Below are positions 27,582-36,893 of a DNA stretch of 64,000 nucleotides, one piece after another; the first letter of the stretch is position 1, and each line of letters begins with the position of its first letter. The DNA comes from Chloroflexota bacterium (lineage in GTDB: Bacteria; Chloroflexota; Dehalococcoidia; Lucifugimonadales; JACPQL01): positions 32,205 through 96,204 of the forward strand of contig JACPQL010000007.1 of assembly GCA_016190445.1 (NCBI GenBank), in the 5' to 3' direction. The notes below the pieces were generated by a model. The model saw only the letters and a program-made list of their open reading frames with translations. It was not told the origin of the DNA and did not search any database. Position numbers and translations under genes: made by a program.

Positions 27582-28396
27582 ACGCCTCCCCGCTGACACC
27601 GGCGCGCCGTGGTGATGAAGCCCGTGTGGGCCACCATCCGGTGCGCCGGTCGCACGCTGGCCTCGGAGACATGCCAGGGCCGCTCCAGCACCTCAACCGT
27701 CTCGATAAGCTGGTAGCGGCCGTCCTGTTCTAGCGCCTGCCCCAGCCGCTGCACCTGGATGACGGTGGGCAGATAGCTGAGGAAGATGCCCCCCGGCGCC
27801 AGGGCGCAGGCCGCGCTCTCCACTAGCCGCCACGGCTCAGGAAGGTCCAGGAGCACCCGGTCCCAGTCCTGCTCCTGGATGCCGCTCTCGTACACGTCCT
27901 GGAGCTTCACGGTGAGGTTGGAGCAGTCGGGCGCCAGCTCCCGGATGTTGCGCAGGCCCCGGTCCAGCATGTCCTGGCGCACCTCATAGGAGGTGACATG
28001 GCCCTGGGGCCCCACGGCCCGCAACAGCGTGACCGTCAGCGCCCCGGAGCCCAGCCCCGCCTCCACCACCCGTGCGCCAGGAAAGACGTCGCCCCGCATC
28101 AATATAGGACCCAGGTCCTTGGGGTAGATGATCTGGGCACCGCGGGGCATCTGAAGGAGGGCATCTGCCAGGGTGGGGCGCAGCACCAGGAGGCGGTGGC
28201 CCCGGTTGGTGTGCGCCCGGCACCCCTCCTCCTGGCCCAGCAGGTCGTCGTGGGGTATGGTGCCCAGGTGGCAGTGGAAGACCTGGCCCGCCGCAAGTTT
28301 GGCCGTGTAGCGCCGCCCCTTGCGGTCCACCAGCATCACCAGGTCTCCCTCGCGTAGAGGGCGCCGCCCTTTTTGGCTGGCCTCTTGCTCCATCAC
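27557..28396 (-). CDS. tRNA (adenine-N1)-methyltransferase, TrmI family
   Basis: YPKDLGPILMRGDVFPGARVVEAGLGSGALTVTLLRAVGPQGHVTSYEVRQD; DRVLLDLPEPW. Confidence 0.9.
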   Translation of the reverse strand: MMEQEASQKGRRPLREGDLVMLVDRKGRRYTAKLAAGQVFHCHLGTIPHDDLLGQEEGCRAHTNRGHRLLVLRPTLADALLQMPRGAQIIYPKDLGPILMRGDVFPGARVVEAGLGSGALTVTLLRAVGPQGHVTSYEVRQDMLDRGLRNIRELAPDCSNLTVKLQDVYESGIQEQDWDRVLLDLPEPWRLVESAACALAPGGIFLSYLPTVIQVQRLGQALEQDGRYQLIETVEVLERPWHVSEASVRPAHRMVAHTGFITTARRCQRGGVYPSRAPS

Positions 28397-28400
28397 ACCC

Positions 28401-28856
28401 CTACAGCTCCTCCAGCGCGGCCAGCACCTCGCTGGTTTCCGGAAGGCCGCGGGGGTATAGCCTCTTCCACCGCACCACGCCCTCCTTGTCCACGATGAAG
28501 ACCGCTCGTTTGCTGACGCCCCGCTCCTCGTCGTAAACGCCGTACTTGCGGGCCACCTCCCCCTTGGGGTGGAAGTCGGCCAGTAGGGGGTAGGGGCAAC
28601 CGCCGAAGCTGGCTGCGAAGGCGCGCTGCACCGGCGCGCTGTCCACGCTCAGGCCCAGCACCAGGGCCCCCTTCTCCTCCAACTTCGCGTTGTCCACGCG
28701 GAAGGAGGAGACCTGGTGGGCTCAGCCGCCGGTGAAAGAGGCGATGTGGAAGGAGAGGACGACCGCCTTCTGTCCCCTGAACTGGCTGAGAGTGACCTGC
28801 TGACCATCGTGCGACCGCAGGGTAAAGTCTGGCGCTGGCTGTCCTACTTCTACCAT
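28401..28856 (-). CDS. Peroxiredoxin, predicted selenoprotein (Sec45 encoded by TGA at 28724-28722)
   Basis: Manual translation MVEVGQPAPDFTLRSHDGQQVTLSQFRGQKAVVLSFHIASFTGGU-AHQVSSFRVDNAKLEEKGALVLGLSVDSAPVQRAF...; both sides of the TGA are peroxiredoxin, same frame; TGA sits at the peroxidatic Cys position. Confidence 0.85.
28674..28710 (-). promoter_or_regulatory. Candidate bacterial SECIS hairpin for the peroxiredoxin
   Basis: Minus-strand CUCCUCC-UUC(c)GCG-[UGGACAA]-CGCGAA-(GUU)-GGAGGAG; loop begins 25 nt after UGA with G at loop positions 2-3. Confidence 0.7.
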
Positions 28857-28980
28857 GGGTACCCTCCTGAAAGCGACGGGCGCGAAGGCTGGCCGCGTTG
28901 CGGTTGTGAGTGACGCAGCCAGTATAGCATGAGTGTGAAAGAGGACCTGACAGGAGACAGGGTAACGCCTGCCGCCTAGC

Positions 28981-30453
28981 TTACTGCTCTTGCGCCCGCC
29001 AGCGGAGGTCGGGGTGGCGGGCGGCGGTGGCCTCGTCCAAGCGAGAGATGGGAGTGGAGTGGGGAGCGCCCCTCACCAGGTCGGGGTTCTCGCGGGCCTC
29101 ACGGTCTATCTCCCGTAGCGCCTGGATGAAGGCGTCCAGGGTCTCGCGGGACTCCGTCTCCGTGGGCTCTACCATCAGCGCCTCTTCCACGATGAGGGGG
29201 AAGTACATGGTGGGGGCGTGGAAGCCGTAGTCCAGGAGGCGCTTGGCCACGTCCAGCCCCTTCACCCCCACGGCCCTCTGGTTGCGTGCGCAGAGGACCA
29301 CCTCATGCATGCAGCGGCGGTCGTAGGGGAGGTGGTAGACGTCCTTCAGCCTGGAGAGCAGGTAGTTGGCGTTGATGACCGCGTTCAGGCTGATCTCCCG
29401 CATCCCCTGGCCGCCCAGCAACGAAATGTAGGCCAGCGCACGCACCAGCACGCCGAAGTTGCCGTGGAACCCGCCCAGCTTGCCAATGCTCTTGGGTGGG
29501 CGTCCCAGCTTGTGGCGACTACCTTCCTTCAAGACTACAGGGGATGGCAGGAAGGGCGACAGCGTTGGCCCTGCGCACACGGGCCCCGCTCCGGGGCCGC
29601 CGCCGCCGTGGGGCGTGGAGAAGGTCTTGTGCAGGTTCAGGTGGGCCACATCGAACCCCAGCTCTCCCAGCTTGACTCGCCCCAGTAGCGCGTTCATGTT
29701 GGCGCCGTCGCAGTACACCATGCCGCCTGCCTGGTGGACTATGTCGCATATCTCCGCCACGTTGGGGTCAAAGAGGCCCAGAGTGTTGGGCAGGGTGAAC
29801 ATCATCCCCGCCAGGTCTGCCGTGGCCTCCTTCCGGAGGGCCTCCAGGTCCATATTGCCCTGACGGTCCGAGGGTATGGCGACCACGTGGAAGCCGCCCA
29901 TGGCCGCCGAGGCGGGGTTGGTGCCGTGGGCGCTGTCTGGCACCAACACCTTTTTCCTATGCGCCTCTCCTCGGCTGTGGTGGTAGGCACGGACCATCAG
30001 GGTACCCGCCAGCTCCCCGTGGGCCCCGGCCATGGGCGCCAGGCTGACGCCAGTCATGCCCGTGATATCAGCTAGGGAGGTCTGGAGACGGTGCATCAGC
30101 TCCAGGGCGCCCTGGGTGGTGGCATCAGGCTGGCGGGGATGGAGCTGGGCGAACCCCGGCAGGGAGGCCACGGCCTCCCCGACCTTGGGGTTGTACTTCA
30201 TGGTGCAGCTTCCCAGGGGGTAAAAGTGGGTGTCCACGGAGAAGTTGAGCTGGCTGAGGAGCGTGAAGTAGCGCACCACCTCCGGCTCGGTCACCTCCGG
30301 CAGGCGCAACTCCTCCCGCAGCAGGCCAGCAGAGGGCATGGGCTGCTCCGGCACGTCCAGGCCGGGGAGGGAGCAGCCGACGCGCCCCGCCACGCTGCGC
30401 TCCATGAGGAGGTGGCGCCGGGAGTCACCTGGCTCTTGCCAGACCTTTTCCAC
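28981..30453 (-). CDS. gcvPB: Glycine dehydrogenase (decarboxylating) subunit 2
   Basis: LGSCTMKYNPK; DSAHGTNPASAAMGGFHVV; HLNLHKTFSTPHGGGGPGAGP. Confidence 0.95.
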   Translation of the reverse strand: MEKVWQEPGDSRRHLLMERSVAGRVGCSLPGLDVPEQPMPSAGLLREELRLPEVTEPEVVRYFTLLSQLNFSVDTHFYPLGSCTMKYNPKVGEAVASLPGFAQLHPRQPDATTQGALELMHRLQTSLADITGMTGVSLAPMAGAHGELAGTLMVRAYHHSRGEAHRKKVLVPDSAHGTNPASAAMGGFHVVAIPSDRQGNMDLEALRKEATADLAGMMFTLPNTLGLFDPNVAEICDIVHQAGGMVYCDGANMNALLGRVKLGELGFDVAHLNLHKTFSTPHGGGGPGAGPVCAGPTLSPFLPSPVVLKEGSRHKLGRPPKSIGKLGGFHGNFGVLVRALAYISLLGGQGMREISLNAVINANYLLSRLKDVYHLPYDRRCMHEVVLCARNQRAVGVKGLDVAKRLLDYGFHAPTMYFPLIVEEALMVEPTETESRETLDAFIQALREIDREARENPDLVRGAPHSTPISRLDEATAARHPDLRWRAQEQ

Positions 30454-30455
30454 GT

Positions 30456-31766
30456 CTACCCTTTCACCTCTGCCAGCGCTGAGACCAAGGCGTCAATCTC
30501 CTTGCGGCTGTTCATCTCGGTGACGCAGAGGAGCATCCCCTGGGGCACCTGGTCGCTCACGTCCAGCCCGCCGATGATGCGCCGCTCCAGAAGGTGCTCA
30601 TTCACCTTGGCCGGAGGCGAGGGGCACCGCACCACGAACTCCTGGAAGAACGTCCCCGAAAGGGGCAGAGAGTAGCCCGGTAGCTTGGCGATCTCGGAGG
30701 CGGCGTAATGGGCCTTGTGGTAGCAGAGCTCGGCCACCCGCTGCATTCCCTGCTTGCCCAGCGCCGCCACGTACACGGTGCATGCCAGGGCCACCAGGGC
30801 CTCGCTGGTGCAGATGTTGGAGGTGGCCCTCTCCCTGCGGATGTGTTGCTCTCGCGTCTGGAGGGTGAGCACATACCCGGTGCGGCCCTGGCCGTCCCTG
30901 GTGCGACCAACGATGCGCCCCGGCATCTGGCGCAGGTGCTCCTGGCGGGAGGCGAAGAGCCCCACATAGGGCCCGCCAAAGGAGAGTGGTATGCCCAGAG
31001 GCTGCCCCTCCGCCGTGGCGATGTCGGCGCCAAAGGCGCCCGGGGGCTTGAAGAGGCCCATGGCCGTGGGGTCAACGGAGGTGACCAGCAGCGCCCCGGC
31101 CTTGTGGGCGGCGACGCTCAGGGCATCCAGTTCCTCCAGGTAGCCGAAGAAGTTGGGGTGCTGTGCCACCAGGCAGGCCGTCTCCGCATCCAGCCGCACC
31201 GCCTTCTGGGGCACCTGGCGGACCTCGATCTCCTGCCCGCGGGCGTACGTCTCCAGTACCTCGCGGTAGGTGGGCGATACCGTGTCCAGCACCGCCACCC
31301 GGTAGCGGTGGGTGACTCGGCAGGCCATGAGGGCCGCCTCAGCCAGCGCCGTGGGGCCATCGTACATGCCCGCGTTGGCCGCCTCCATCCCCAGGAGTTC
31401 GCACACCGCGGACTGGAACTCGTAAGCCACCTGAAGGGTGCCCTGGCTCACCTCCGGCTGGTAGGGAGTGTAGGAGGTAAGGAACTCACCCCGGCTAGCG
31501 ATGGCCCAAACCACCGCCGGGATGAAGTGCCGGTAGGCGCCCGCGCCCAGGAAGGAGGCGTATTTGCCTGGGTACAGGTCCCGCTCCGCCAGCGCCTCCA
31601 TCTCCTGGCGTAGCTCCAGCTCCGAGAGGGGCGAGGGCAGGCGCAGAGGAGGGTTGCGGAACCGCTGGGGAATGTCCTGGAACAGCTCCTCAGCCGATGC
31701 CACGCCGATGGCGCGCAGCATGACCTGGCGATCCTGGTCGGTGTTGGGAAGGTAAGGTAGGTCCAT
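30456..31766 (-). CDS. gcvPA: Glycine dehydrogenase (decarboxylating) subunit 1
   Basis: FLGAGAYRHFIPAVV; TSYTPYQPEVSQGTLQVAYEFQSAVCELLGMEAANAGMYDG. Confidence 0.95.
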   Translation of the reverse strand: MDLPYLPNTDQDRQVMLRAIGVASAEELFQDIPQRFRNPPLRLPSPLSELELRQEMEALAERDLYPGKYASFLGAGAYRHFIPAVVWAIASRGEFLTSYTPYQPEVSQGTLQVAYEFQSAVCELLGMEAANAGMYDGPTALAEAALMACRVTHRYRVAVLDTVSPTYREVLETYARGQEIEVRQVPQKAVRLDAETACLVAQHPNFFGYLEELDALSVAAHKAGALLVTSVDPTAMGLFKPPGAFGADIATAEGQPLGIPLSFGGPYVGLFASRQEHLRQMPGRIVGRTRDGQGRTGYVLTLQTREQHIRRERATSNICTSEALVALACTVYVAALGKQGMQRVAELCYHKAHYAASEIAKLPGYSLPLSGTFFQEFVVRCPSPPAKVNEHLLERRIIGGLDVSDQVPQGMLLCVTEMNSRKEIDALVSALAEVKG

Positions 31767-31777
31767 GGATCGGTGCG

Positions 31778-32170
31778 CTAATGCCCCTGCTTGGCGACGA
31801 GATGGTCGTACTCATCCGCCGAGAGCAGGCCCTCCAGCTCCGCCCGGTCGGAGATGGCTACCCGGAGCAGCCATCCCCTGCCGTAGGGGTCCTGGTTCAC
31901 CACCTCGGGATGGGCCACCACCTCGGCGTTGACCTCCACCACCTCGCCACTTACGGGTGAGTAGATGTCGGAGACCGCCTTCACTGACTCCACCTCTCCC
32001 AGCTTCTGGGACTGCTTGAGTGGCGTGCCCGGCTTGGGCAGGTCCAGGTACACGATGTCGCCAAGCTGGTCCTGGGCGTGGTGGGTGATGCCAGCCAGCG
32101 CACGCCCCCCGTTCTCCAGCAGCACCCATTCGTGCTCACGGGTGTACCTGCGGTCTGAAGGAGTGGTCAT
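31778..32170 (-). CDS. gcvH: Glycine cleavage system H protein
   Basis: YTREHEWVLLENGGRALAGITHHAQDQLGDIVYLDLPKPG; ESVKAVSDIYSPVSGEVVEVN lipoylation site. Confidence 0.95.
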   Translation of the reverse strand: MTTPSDRRYTREHEWVLLENGGRALAGITHHAQDQLGDIVYLDLPKPGTPLKQSQKLGEVESVKAVSDIYSPVSGEVVEVNAEVVAHPEVVNQDPYGRGWLLRVAISDRAELEGLLSADEYDHLVAKQGH

Positions 32171-32173
32171 CAG

Positions 32174-33268
32174 CTACCTCTTTCTGGAATAGAAGGGCAA
32201 CGGGACCGCCACCGCCTCGGTGGGCCTTCCGCGGACATCCACCTGGAACCTGGCACCGGGGGTGGCGTGCCGGGGGGATACATAGCCCAGGCCGATGTTC
32301 CTATCAAGGGTAGGTGAGAAGCCGCCGCTGGTGACCTTGCCGATGGCGCTGCCACCGTCCAGGATGGCGTATCCGTGGCGGGGGACCGCCCCCCGGCCGT
32401 CGGTCTGGAACCCCACCAGCTTGCGACTCACCCCATGTTTTTGTGCCCTGCGGATAGCATCGCCGCCGCAGAACTCCTTGTCTGCCTTCACGAAGCGCTC
32501 CAGTCCAGCCTCCACCGGGTTGGTGGTGGCATCCATATCCTGGCCGTGGAGAAGGAGGGCGGCCTCCAGTCGAAGCACATCCCGCGCCCCGAGGCCGCAG
32601 GGGGTGGCACCCTGCTCCTGAAGCAGGGACCAGAGCCAGGGGGCGTGCTCCGAAGGGAGGATGACCTCCACGCCGTCCTCTCCCGTATACCCCGTGCGCC
32701 CCACCAGGGCGTGGCGGCCCTGAATATCTGCCTCCATGCACCAGAAGGGGCGGACCCTGGAGCTGTCAAAGGAGGAGAGCCGCTCCATAATGCCCACCGC
32801 CTCGGGCCCCTGAAAGGCTATCATCGCCTGCTCAAGGGTGACGTCCGTGATCTCAGCATCGGGGGACCGCTCCTGGCGCCACCGGCGCACCCAGGAGAGC
32901 ACCCTCTCCATATTGGCGGCGTTGGCCACCAGCAGGTAGCGCTGCTCCCCCAGCCGGTAGACGATGCCATCGTCAATGACGCCGCCCTCCGGGTTGCAGA
33001 GGAGGCCGTAGCGGGCGCGGCCTACCGCCATGCCTGCGATGTCGTTGCTGTGCGCCCAGTCCAGGAGGGGCCCTGCACCTGGCCCCTCCACCACGATGCG
33101 GCCCATGTGGGAGACGTCAAAAAGCCCGCAGCGGGCCCGGACCGCCCGGCTCTCCGCCAGGATGCCCTGGAACTGGAGGGGCATCTCCCATCCGGCGAAG
33201 GGCACTATGCGGCCCCCCAAGGCGACGTGGGCGGCGAAAAGGGGTGTGTGCTTCAGAGTCGTGGTCAT
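32174..33268 (-). CDS. gcvT: Aminomethyltransferase (glycine cleavage T protein)
   Basis: TPLFAAHVALGGRIVPFAGWEMPLQF; RTGYTGEDGVEVILP; GARDVLRLEAALLLHGQD. Confidence 0.95.
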   Translation of the reverse strand: MTTTLKHTPLFAAHVALGGRIVPFAGWEMPLQFQGILAESRAVRARCGLFDVSHMGRIVVEGPGAGPLLDWAHSNDIAGMAVGRARYGLLCNPEGGVIDDGIVYRLGEQRYLLVANAANMERVLSWVRRWRQERSPDAEITDVTLEQAMIAFQGPEAVGIMERLSSFDSSRVRPFWCMEADIQGRHALVGRTGYTGEDGVEVILPSEHAPWLWSLLQEQGATPCGLGARDVLRLEAALLLHGQDMDATTNPVEAGLERFVKADKEFCGGDAIRRAQKHGVSRKLVGFQTDGRGAVPRHGYAILDGGSAIGKVTSGGFSPTLDRNIGLGYVSPRHATPGARFQVDVRGRPTEAVAVPLPFYSRKR

Positions 33269-33362
33269 GGCTCGTGGGGTGGACGTCGGAACCAGTCACC
33301 CGTGAGGCATCCTAGTCTGCGAGGCCACAAGTTGTCAAGGAAGCCAGCCCCCAAAGGCTGTG

Positions 33363-33391
33363 TTGACACCCCCTGAGGGCATGACTAGAAT
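33363..33391 (+). promoter_or_regulatory. Candidate sigma70 promoter of the DUF151 gene
   Basis: TTGACA-N17-TAGAAT. Confidence 0.55.
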
Positions 33392-33428
33392 TAAGCTTAC
33401 GGACAAGGGGGGCTGGGCTGTGCCGGAG

Positions 33429-33932
33429 ATGTTGATTGATAGCATCCGCGTGAGTCTCATGAACTATCAGAGGGTTGTCATTCTCAAAGAGAAGGATGCT
33501 GATCGCTATCTGCCTATTTGGATCGGCCCCGCCGAGGCCGATGCCATCGCGGTCAAGCTTCAGGATGTGTCCGTGCCGCGGCCTCTCACTCATGACCTTC
33601 TGACCTCTGTTATCCAGAGCCTGGGGGCTGCGGTGAGTCACATCGTGGTCTCAGACCTGCACAACGACACCTTCTATGCCAAGGTGATCCTGAACGTGGA
33701 CAGCAGGCAGGTGGAGGTGGACTCACGGCCCAGCGACGCCATTGCGCTGGCAGTGCGGGTCAAGGCGCCCATCTTCGTCGAGGAATCGGTGCTGGAAAAG
33801 GCGGGTATTCTCTTGGACGAGGGGGGCGAGACTGGCAAGGTCAAGGACGATGACCTGCGCCGGCTGTCCGCGTTCAAGGACTTCATCAACAGCCTGGACC
33901 TAGAGGACTTCGGCAAGGGCCGCAGTAGCTAG
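33429..33932 (+). CDS. Bifunctional nuclease family (DUF151)
   Basis: RVVILKEKDADRYLPIWIGPAEADAIAVKLQ; VDSRPSDAIALAVRVKAPIFV; start at ATG 33429 or GTG 33420. Confidence 0.88.
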   Translation: MLIDSIRVSLMNYQRVVILKEKDADRYLPIWIGPAEADAIAVKLQDVSVPRPLTHDLLTSVIQSLGAAVSHIVVSDLHNDTFYAKVILNVDSRQVEVDSRPSDAIALAVRVKAPIFVEESVLEKAGILLDEGGETGKVKDDDLRRLSAFKDFINSLDLEDFGKGRSS

Positions 33933-33975
33933 GACCCAGTTTTGCAAATCCGCGTACACAAGGCCCGACCCAACC

Positions 33976-34008
33976 CCGCTCACCCTGAGCTTGTCGAACC
34001 ATGAGCGG
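33976..34008. repeat. Short interspersed palindromic repeat (CCGCTCA...TGAGCGG with ctgagcttgtcgaac core)
   Basis: CCGCTCACCCTGAGCTTGTCGAACCATGAGCGG, 7-bp terminal inverted repeat. Confidence 0.5.
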
Positions 34009-34110
34009 TTGATTATGCTGCCCTTTTCCGCAAGTAGGTACCTATGACCCCTGCCATAAGCGTGCGACCAGAGCCCCTCGCCACTACCGGTGAGGGGCTA
34101 CGGTTTTCGG

Positions 34111-34139
34111 TTGACGGGCCTCTGGGCTCGTGATAGGAT
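34111..34139 (+). promoter_or_regulatory. Candidate sigma70 promoter of the ATP synthase operon
   Basis: TTGACG-N17-TAGGAT, inside the 5' end of the raw atpI ORF. Confidence 0.5.
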
Positions 34140-34149
34140 TCACCAAGCC

Positions 34150-34383
34150 TTGAACAACCTGCCCTGGTGGGTCCAGGCCCTCCGCGTCTCAGGGCTGGGG
34201 TGGTACGTCGCCGCCTGCATAATCCTGGGTATCCTGGGCGGATTGTGGCTTGACCGGCATCTGGGCACATCGCCCATGTTGACCCTAGTAGGGGTGGTGG
34301 CGGGTACCGTGCTGGCTTTCTACGGCGTGTACAAAATGGTGCAGTCTATGTTCAACCAGGGCCATAAGGGAGGGGGACGCTAG
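34150..34383 (+). CDS. AtpI/AtpZ-like F0F1 assembly membrane protein
   Basis: SGLGWYVAACIILGILGGLWLDRHLGTSPMLTLVGVVAGTVLAFYGVYKMV two-TM AtpZ/I fold; TTG start inferred from promoter position. Confidence 0.75.
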   Translation: MNNLPWWVQALRVSGLGWYVAACIILGILGGLWLDRHLGTSPMLTLVGVVAGTVLAFYGVYKMVQSMFNQGHKGGGR

Positions 34384-35363
34384 TGCCCGCAAACCCTGCG
34401 GCCAGACGGCTACTGCTCCTCGCTGGCGCCGTTCTGTTGGCACTCCTGCTGGCGGGCCTCGTCACCGGGGCCATCGGCGCGGCGTTCCTGGGCAGGGAGC
34501 CCCTGCTCTCCAAGCCGGAGGTCCATCTGGCGCCGCAGCCTGTGACAGGTGTAAGTGGTGAGGCCAGCGGTGAGCATGGAGAGGGGCCTGCCGGCCTGCC
34601 CAGCGGCTTCGTCCTCACCAACACCCTCCTTTCTTCCTGGATCGCTACGGTGCTCTTGCTCCTCTTCTTCTTCTTCGCCACGCGGCGGATGTCACTGGTG
34701 CCCGGGGGGCTCCAGAACTTCGCCGAATGGGTGGTGGAGACGCTGCACAACTTTGTGCAAGGGGTGGTAGGGCCGGAGTATGGGCGGCGCTTCTTCCCCA
34801 TGATAGCCACCATCTTCCTCTTCGTAGCGGTCAACGCCTGGCTGGAGCTTTTGCCCATATACCAGAGCCTGGGCTTCAAGAACGCTGACGGAGAGCTTTC
34901 CACACACCTGCTGCGCGCCGCCGCCACCGACCTGAACATGCCCCTGGCCATTGCCTTGGTCTCCTTTGTCTTTGTGGAGTACTGGGGACTACGGGCCCAC
35001 GGCACCCGGTACCTGGGGGAGTTCTTCCGGGTGAGCAGCTTCTGGCACGGTATCAGGCGCTTCTCCCCAGGGCTGCTGTTCCAGGGCGCCATTGACATCT
35101 TCGTTGGCTTGCTGGAGTTCCTGAGCCACGGTATCAGGGTCATCAGCTTCACCTTTCGTCTCTTTGGCAATATCACAGCGGGAGAGATCCTGCTGCTGGT
35201 GGCAGGGTTCCTGGTCCCCTTCGTGGCGCTGCTGCCCTTTTACGGGCTGGAGCTTCTGGTGGGGTTCATTCAGGCGCTCATCTTCGCCGGCCTGACCCTG
35301 GGGTTTGTGGCGGTGGCAGTGGCGCCCCACGAGGGTGAGGGCCACAGCGAGGAGCGCGGCTAA
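34383..35363 (+). CDS. atpB: ATP synthase F0 subunit a
   Basis: SFTFRLFGNITAGEILLLVAGFLVP; ELLVGFIQALIFAGLTLGFVAVAV. Confidence 0.95.
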   Translation: MPANPAARRLLLLAGAVLLALLLAGLVTGAIGAAFLGREPLLSKPEVHLAPQPVTGVSGEASGEHGEGPAGLPSGFVLTNTLLSSWIATVLLLLFFFFATRRMSLVPGGLQNFAEWVVETLHNFVQGVVGPEYGRRFFPMIATIFLFVAVNAWLELLPIYQSLGFKNADGELSTHLLRAAATDLNMPLAIALVSFVFVEYWGLRAHGTRYLGEFFRVSSFWHGIRRFSPGLLFQGAIDIFVGLLEFLSHGIRVISFTFRLFGNITAGEILLLVAGFLVPFVALLPFYGLELLVGFIQALIFAGLTLGFVAVAVAPHEGEGHSEERG

Positions 35364-35376
35364 CAAGGAGCGGAGC

Positions 35377-35475
35377 ATGGAGATTATCATTCTGGCGCTG
35401 GTAATAACCGTGCTGGGACTGGCGGGAGCAGCCCTTGGCGGTGTGTTTGCTATCTACGCCAGCAAGATGGACTAG
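35377..35475 (+). CDS. 32-aa single-TM micro-protein between atpB and atpE
   Basis: Manual translation MEIIILALVITVLGLAGAALGGVFAIYASKMD*; AAGGAG ribosome-binding site 8-13 nt upstream; absent from ORF track. Confidence 0.65.
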   Translation: MEIIILALVITVLGLAGAALGGVFAIYASKMD

Positions 35476-35533
35476 CTCTGTGCAAGTGCGTGCGAGAGCC
35501 AGCGCACTCAATTACACTAAAAAAGGAGTTTGA

Positions 35534-35776
<243 letters not shown>

Positions 35777-35803
35777 CACCCGGGCCCGGGGCAGGAGGAG
35801 TCC

Positions 35804-36304
35804 ATGGGAGCGCTAGGCTTTCACATCCCTAGCCTGATAATTTATTTGGTCAACTTCCTTATCCTGCTGGTGGTGCTGTATCTCTTCGGGTACAAGCCCC
35901 TGCTGCGCATGATGGACCAGCGCGCCACTCGTATTCGCGAGAGCCTGGAGGAGGCGGAGCGGGTGAGGCGGGAGTCGGAAGAGCGCCAGGCCGAGATGCA
36001 GCGCCGTCTGGAGGAAGCGCGACAGGAGGGGCAGCAGTTCCTTCAGCAGGCCCGGGAGATGGCGGAGCGGTACCGCCAGGAGGAGAGCGAGAGGGCCCGC
36101 AAGGAGGCCCAGGCCATGGTGGAGAGGGCCCGCTCCGAGATCCAAAGAGAGCGGGAGCAGGCCGTGGAGGAGTTGCGGCAGGAGTTCGCCGCGCTCGCCG
36201 TGGCCGCGGCGGAGAGGGTCATCCAGCGCTCCCTGAATGCGCAGGACCACCGCGACATAATTGAAGATGTGCTCAAGGAGAGCGAAGAGATAGGGAGGAG
36301 TTAG
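35804..36304 (+). CDS. atpF: ATP synthase F0 subunit b
   Basis: N-terminal TM plus long charged coiled coil (RIRESLEEAERVRRESEERQ). Confidence 0.92.
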   Translation: MGALGFHIPSLIIYLVNFLILLVVLYLFGYKPLLRMMDQRATRIRESLEEAERVRRESEERQAEMQRRLEEARQEGQQFLQQAREMAERYRQEESERARKEAQAMVERARSEIQREREQAVEELRQEFAALAVAAAERVIQRSLNAQDHRDIIEDVLKESEEIGRS

Positions 36305-36310
36305 GTAAGG

Positions 36311-36847
36311 ATGGCCAGGGTACCCTCGGCCAAGCGGTACGCCCAGGCAGTCTTTCAGATTGCCGAGTCCCAGGGGCAGTTGGACCGGTGGGTGGAAGAA
36401 CTCTACCACGCGGCGGAGGTCTTCAGTGACAGCGCCCTCATGGCCTACCTGGGACAGCCCAGGGTGCGGCTGGATGAAAAGGTCCGCATAGTGCGAGAGC
36501 TCCTGAAGGAGGCGGACCCTCTTCTCCAGAACCTGGTCTGTCTCCTGGCATCCCGCCTCTCTCTGGAGCTGCTTCCCTCCGTTGCAGCGCAGTACCAGGA
36601 ACTCCTGTTCCGTCGCCGCGGCCGGGAGCGCGCTGAGGTGGTCAGTGCGGTGCCCCTGAACAGGAGGCAGGAGGCCCAGATCAGGGCACGGCTGGAGCGC
36701 CTGCTCAGGAAAGAGGTGGTGCTGACCACCCGGGTGGACCCCGCGGTGGTGGGTGGGCTGGTGGTGAGGGTAGGTGATAAGGTGCTGGACGGCAGCGTGC
36801 GGGCCCGCCTGGAGAGCATGAAGCAAGCCCTGGCAGGGACGACGTGA
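36311..36847 (+). CDS. atpH: ATP synthase F1 subunit delta
   Basis: [54 protein letters not shown]. Confidence 0.94.
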   Translation: MARVPSAKRYAQAVFQIAESQGQLDRWVEELYHAAEVFSDSALMAYLGQPRVRLDEKVRIVRELLKEADPLLQNLVCLLASRLSLELLPSVAAQYQELLFRRRGRERAEVVSAVPLNRRQEAQIRARLERLLRKEVVLTTRVDPAVVGGLVVRVGDKVLDGSVRARLESMKQALAGTT

Positions 36848-36893
36848 TGATTACCAGGCGGGGTGCGGTGGACCCTGCCGGCGGAGGTTAGAG

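Noticed and set aside
28722-28724. Peroxiredoxin TGA as a simple pseudogene or as global UGA reassignment
   Set aside because: Sequence on both sides is intact and family-like, TGA is at the catalytic Cys, and TGA serves as a genuine stop in other genes (trpA, DUF503).
33360-33428. TTG start at 33360 for the DUF151 gene
   Set aside because: It lies upstream of and across a near-consensus promoter (33363-33391); GTG 33420 or ATG 33429 is more likely.
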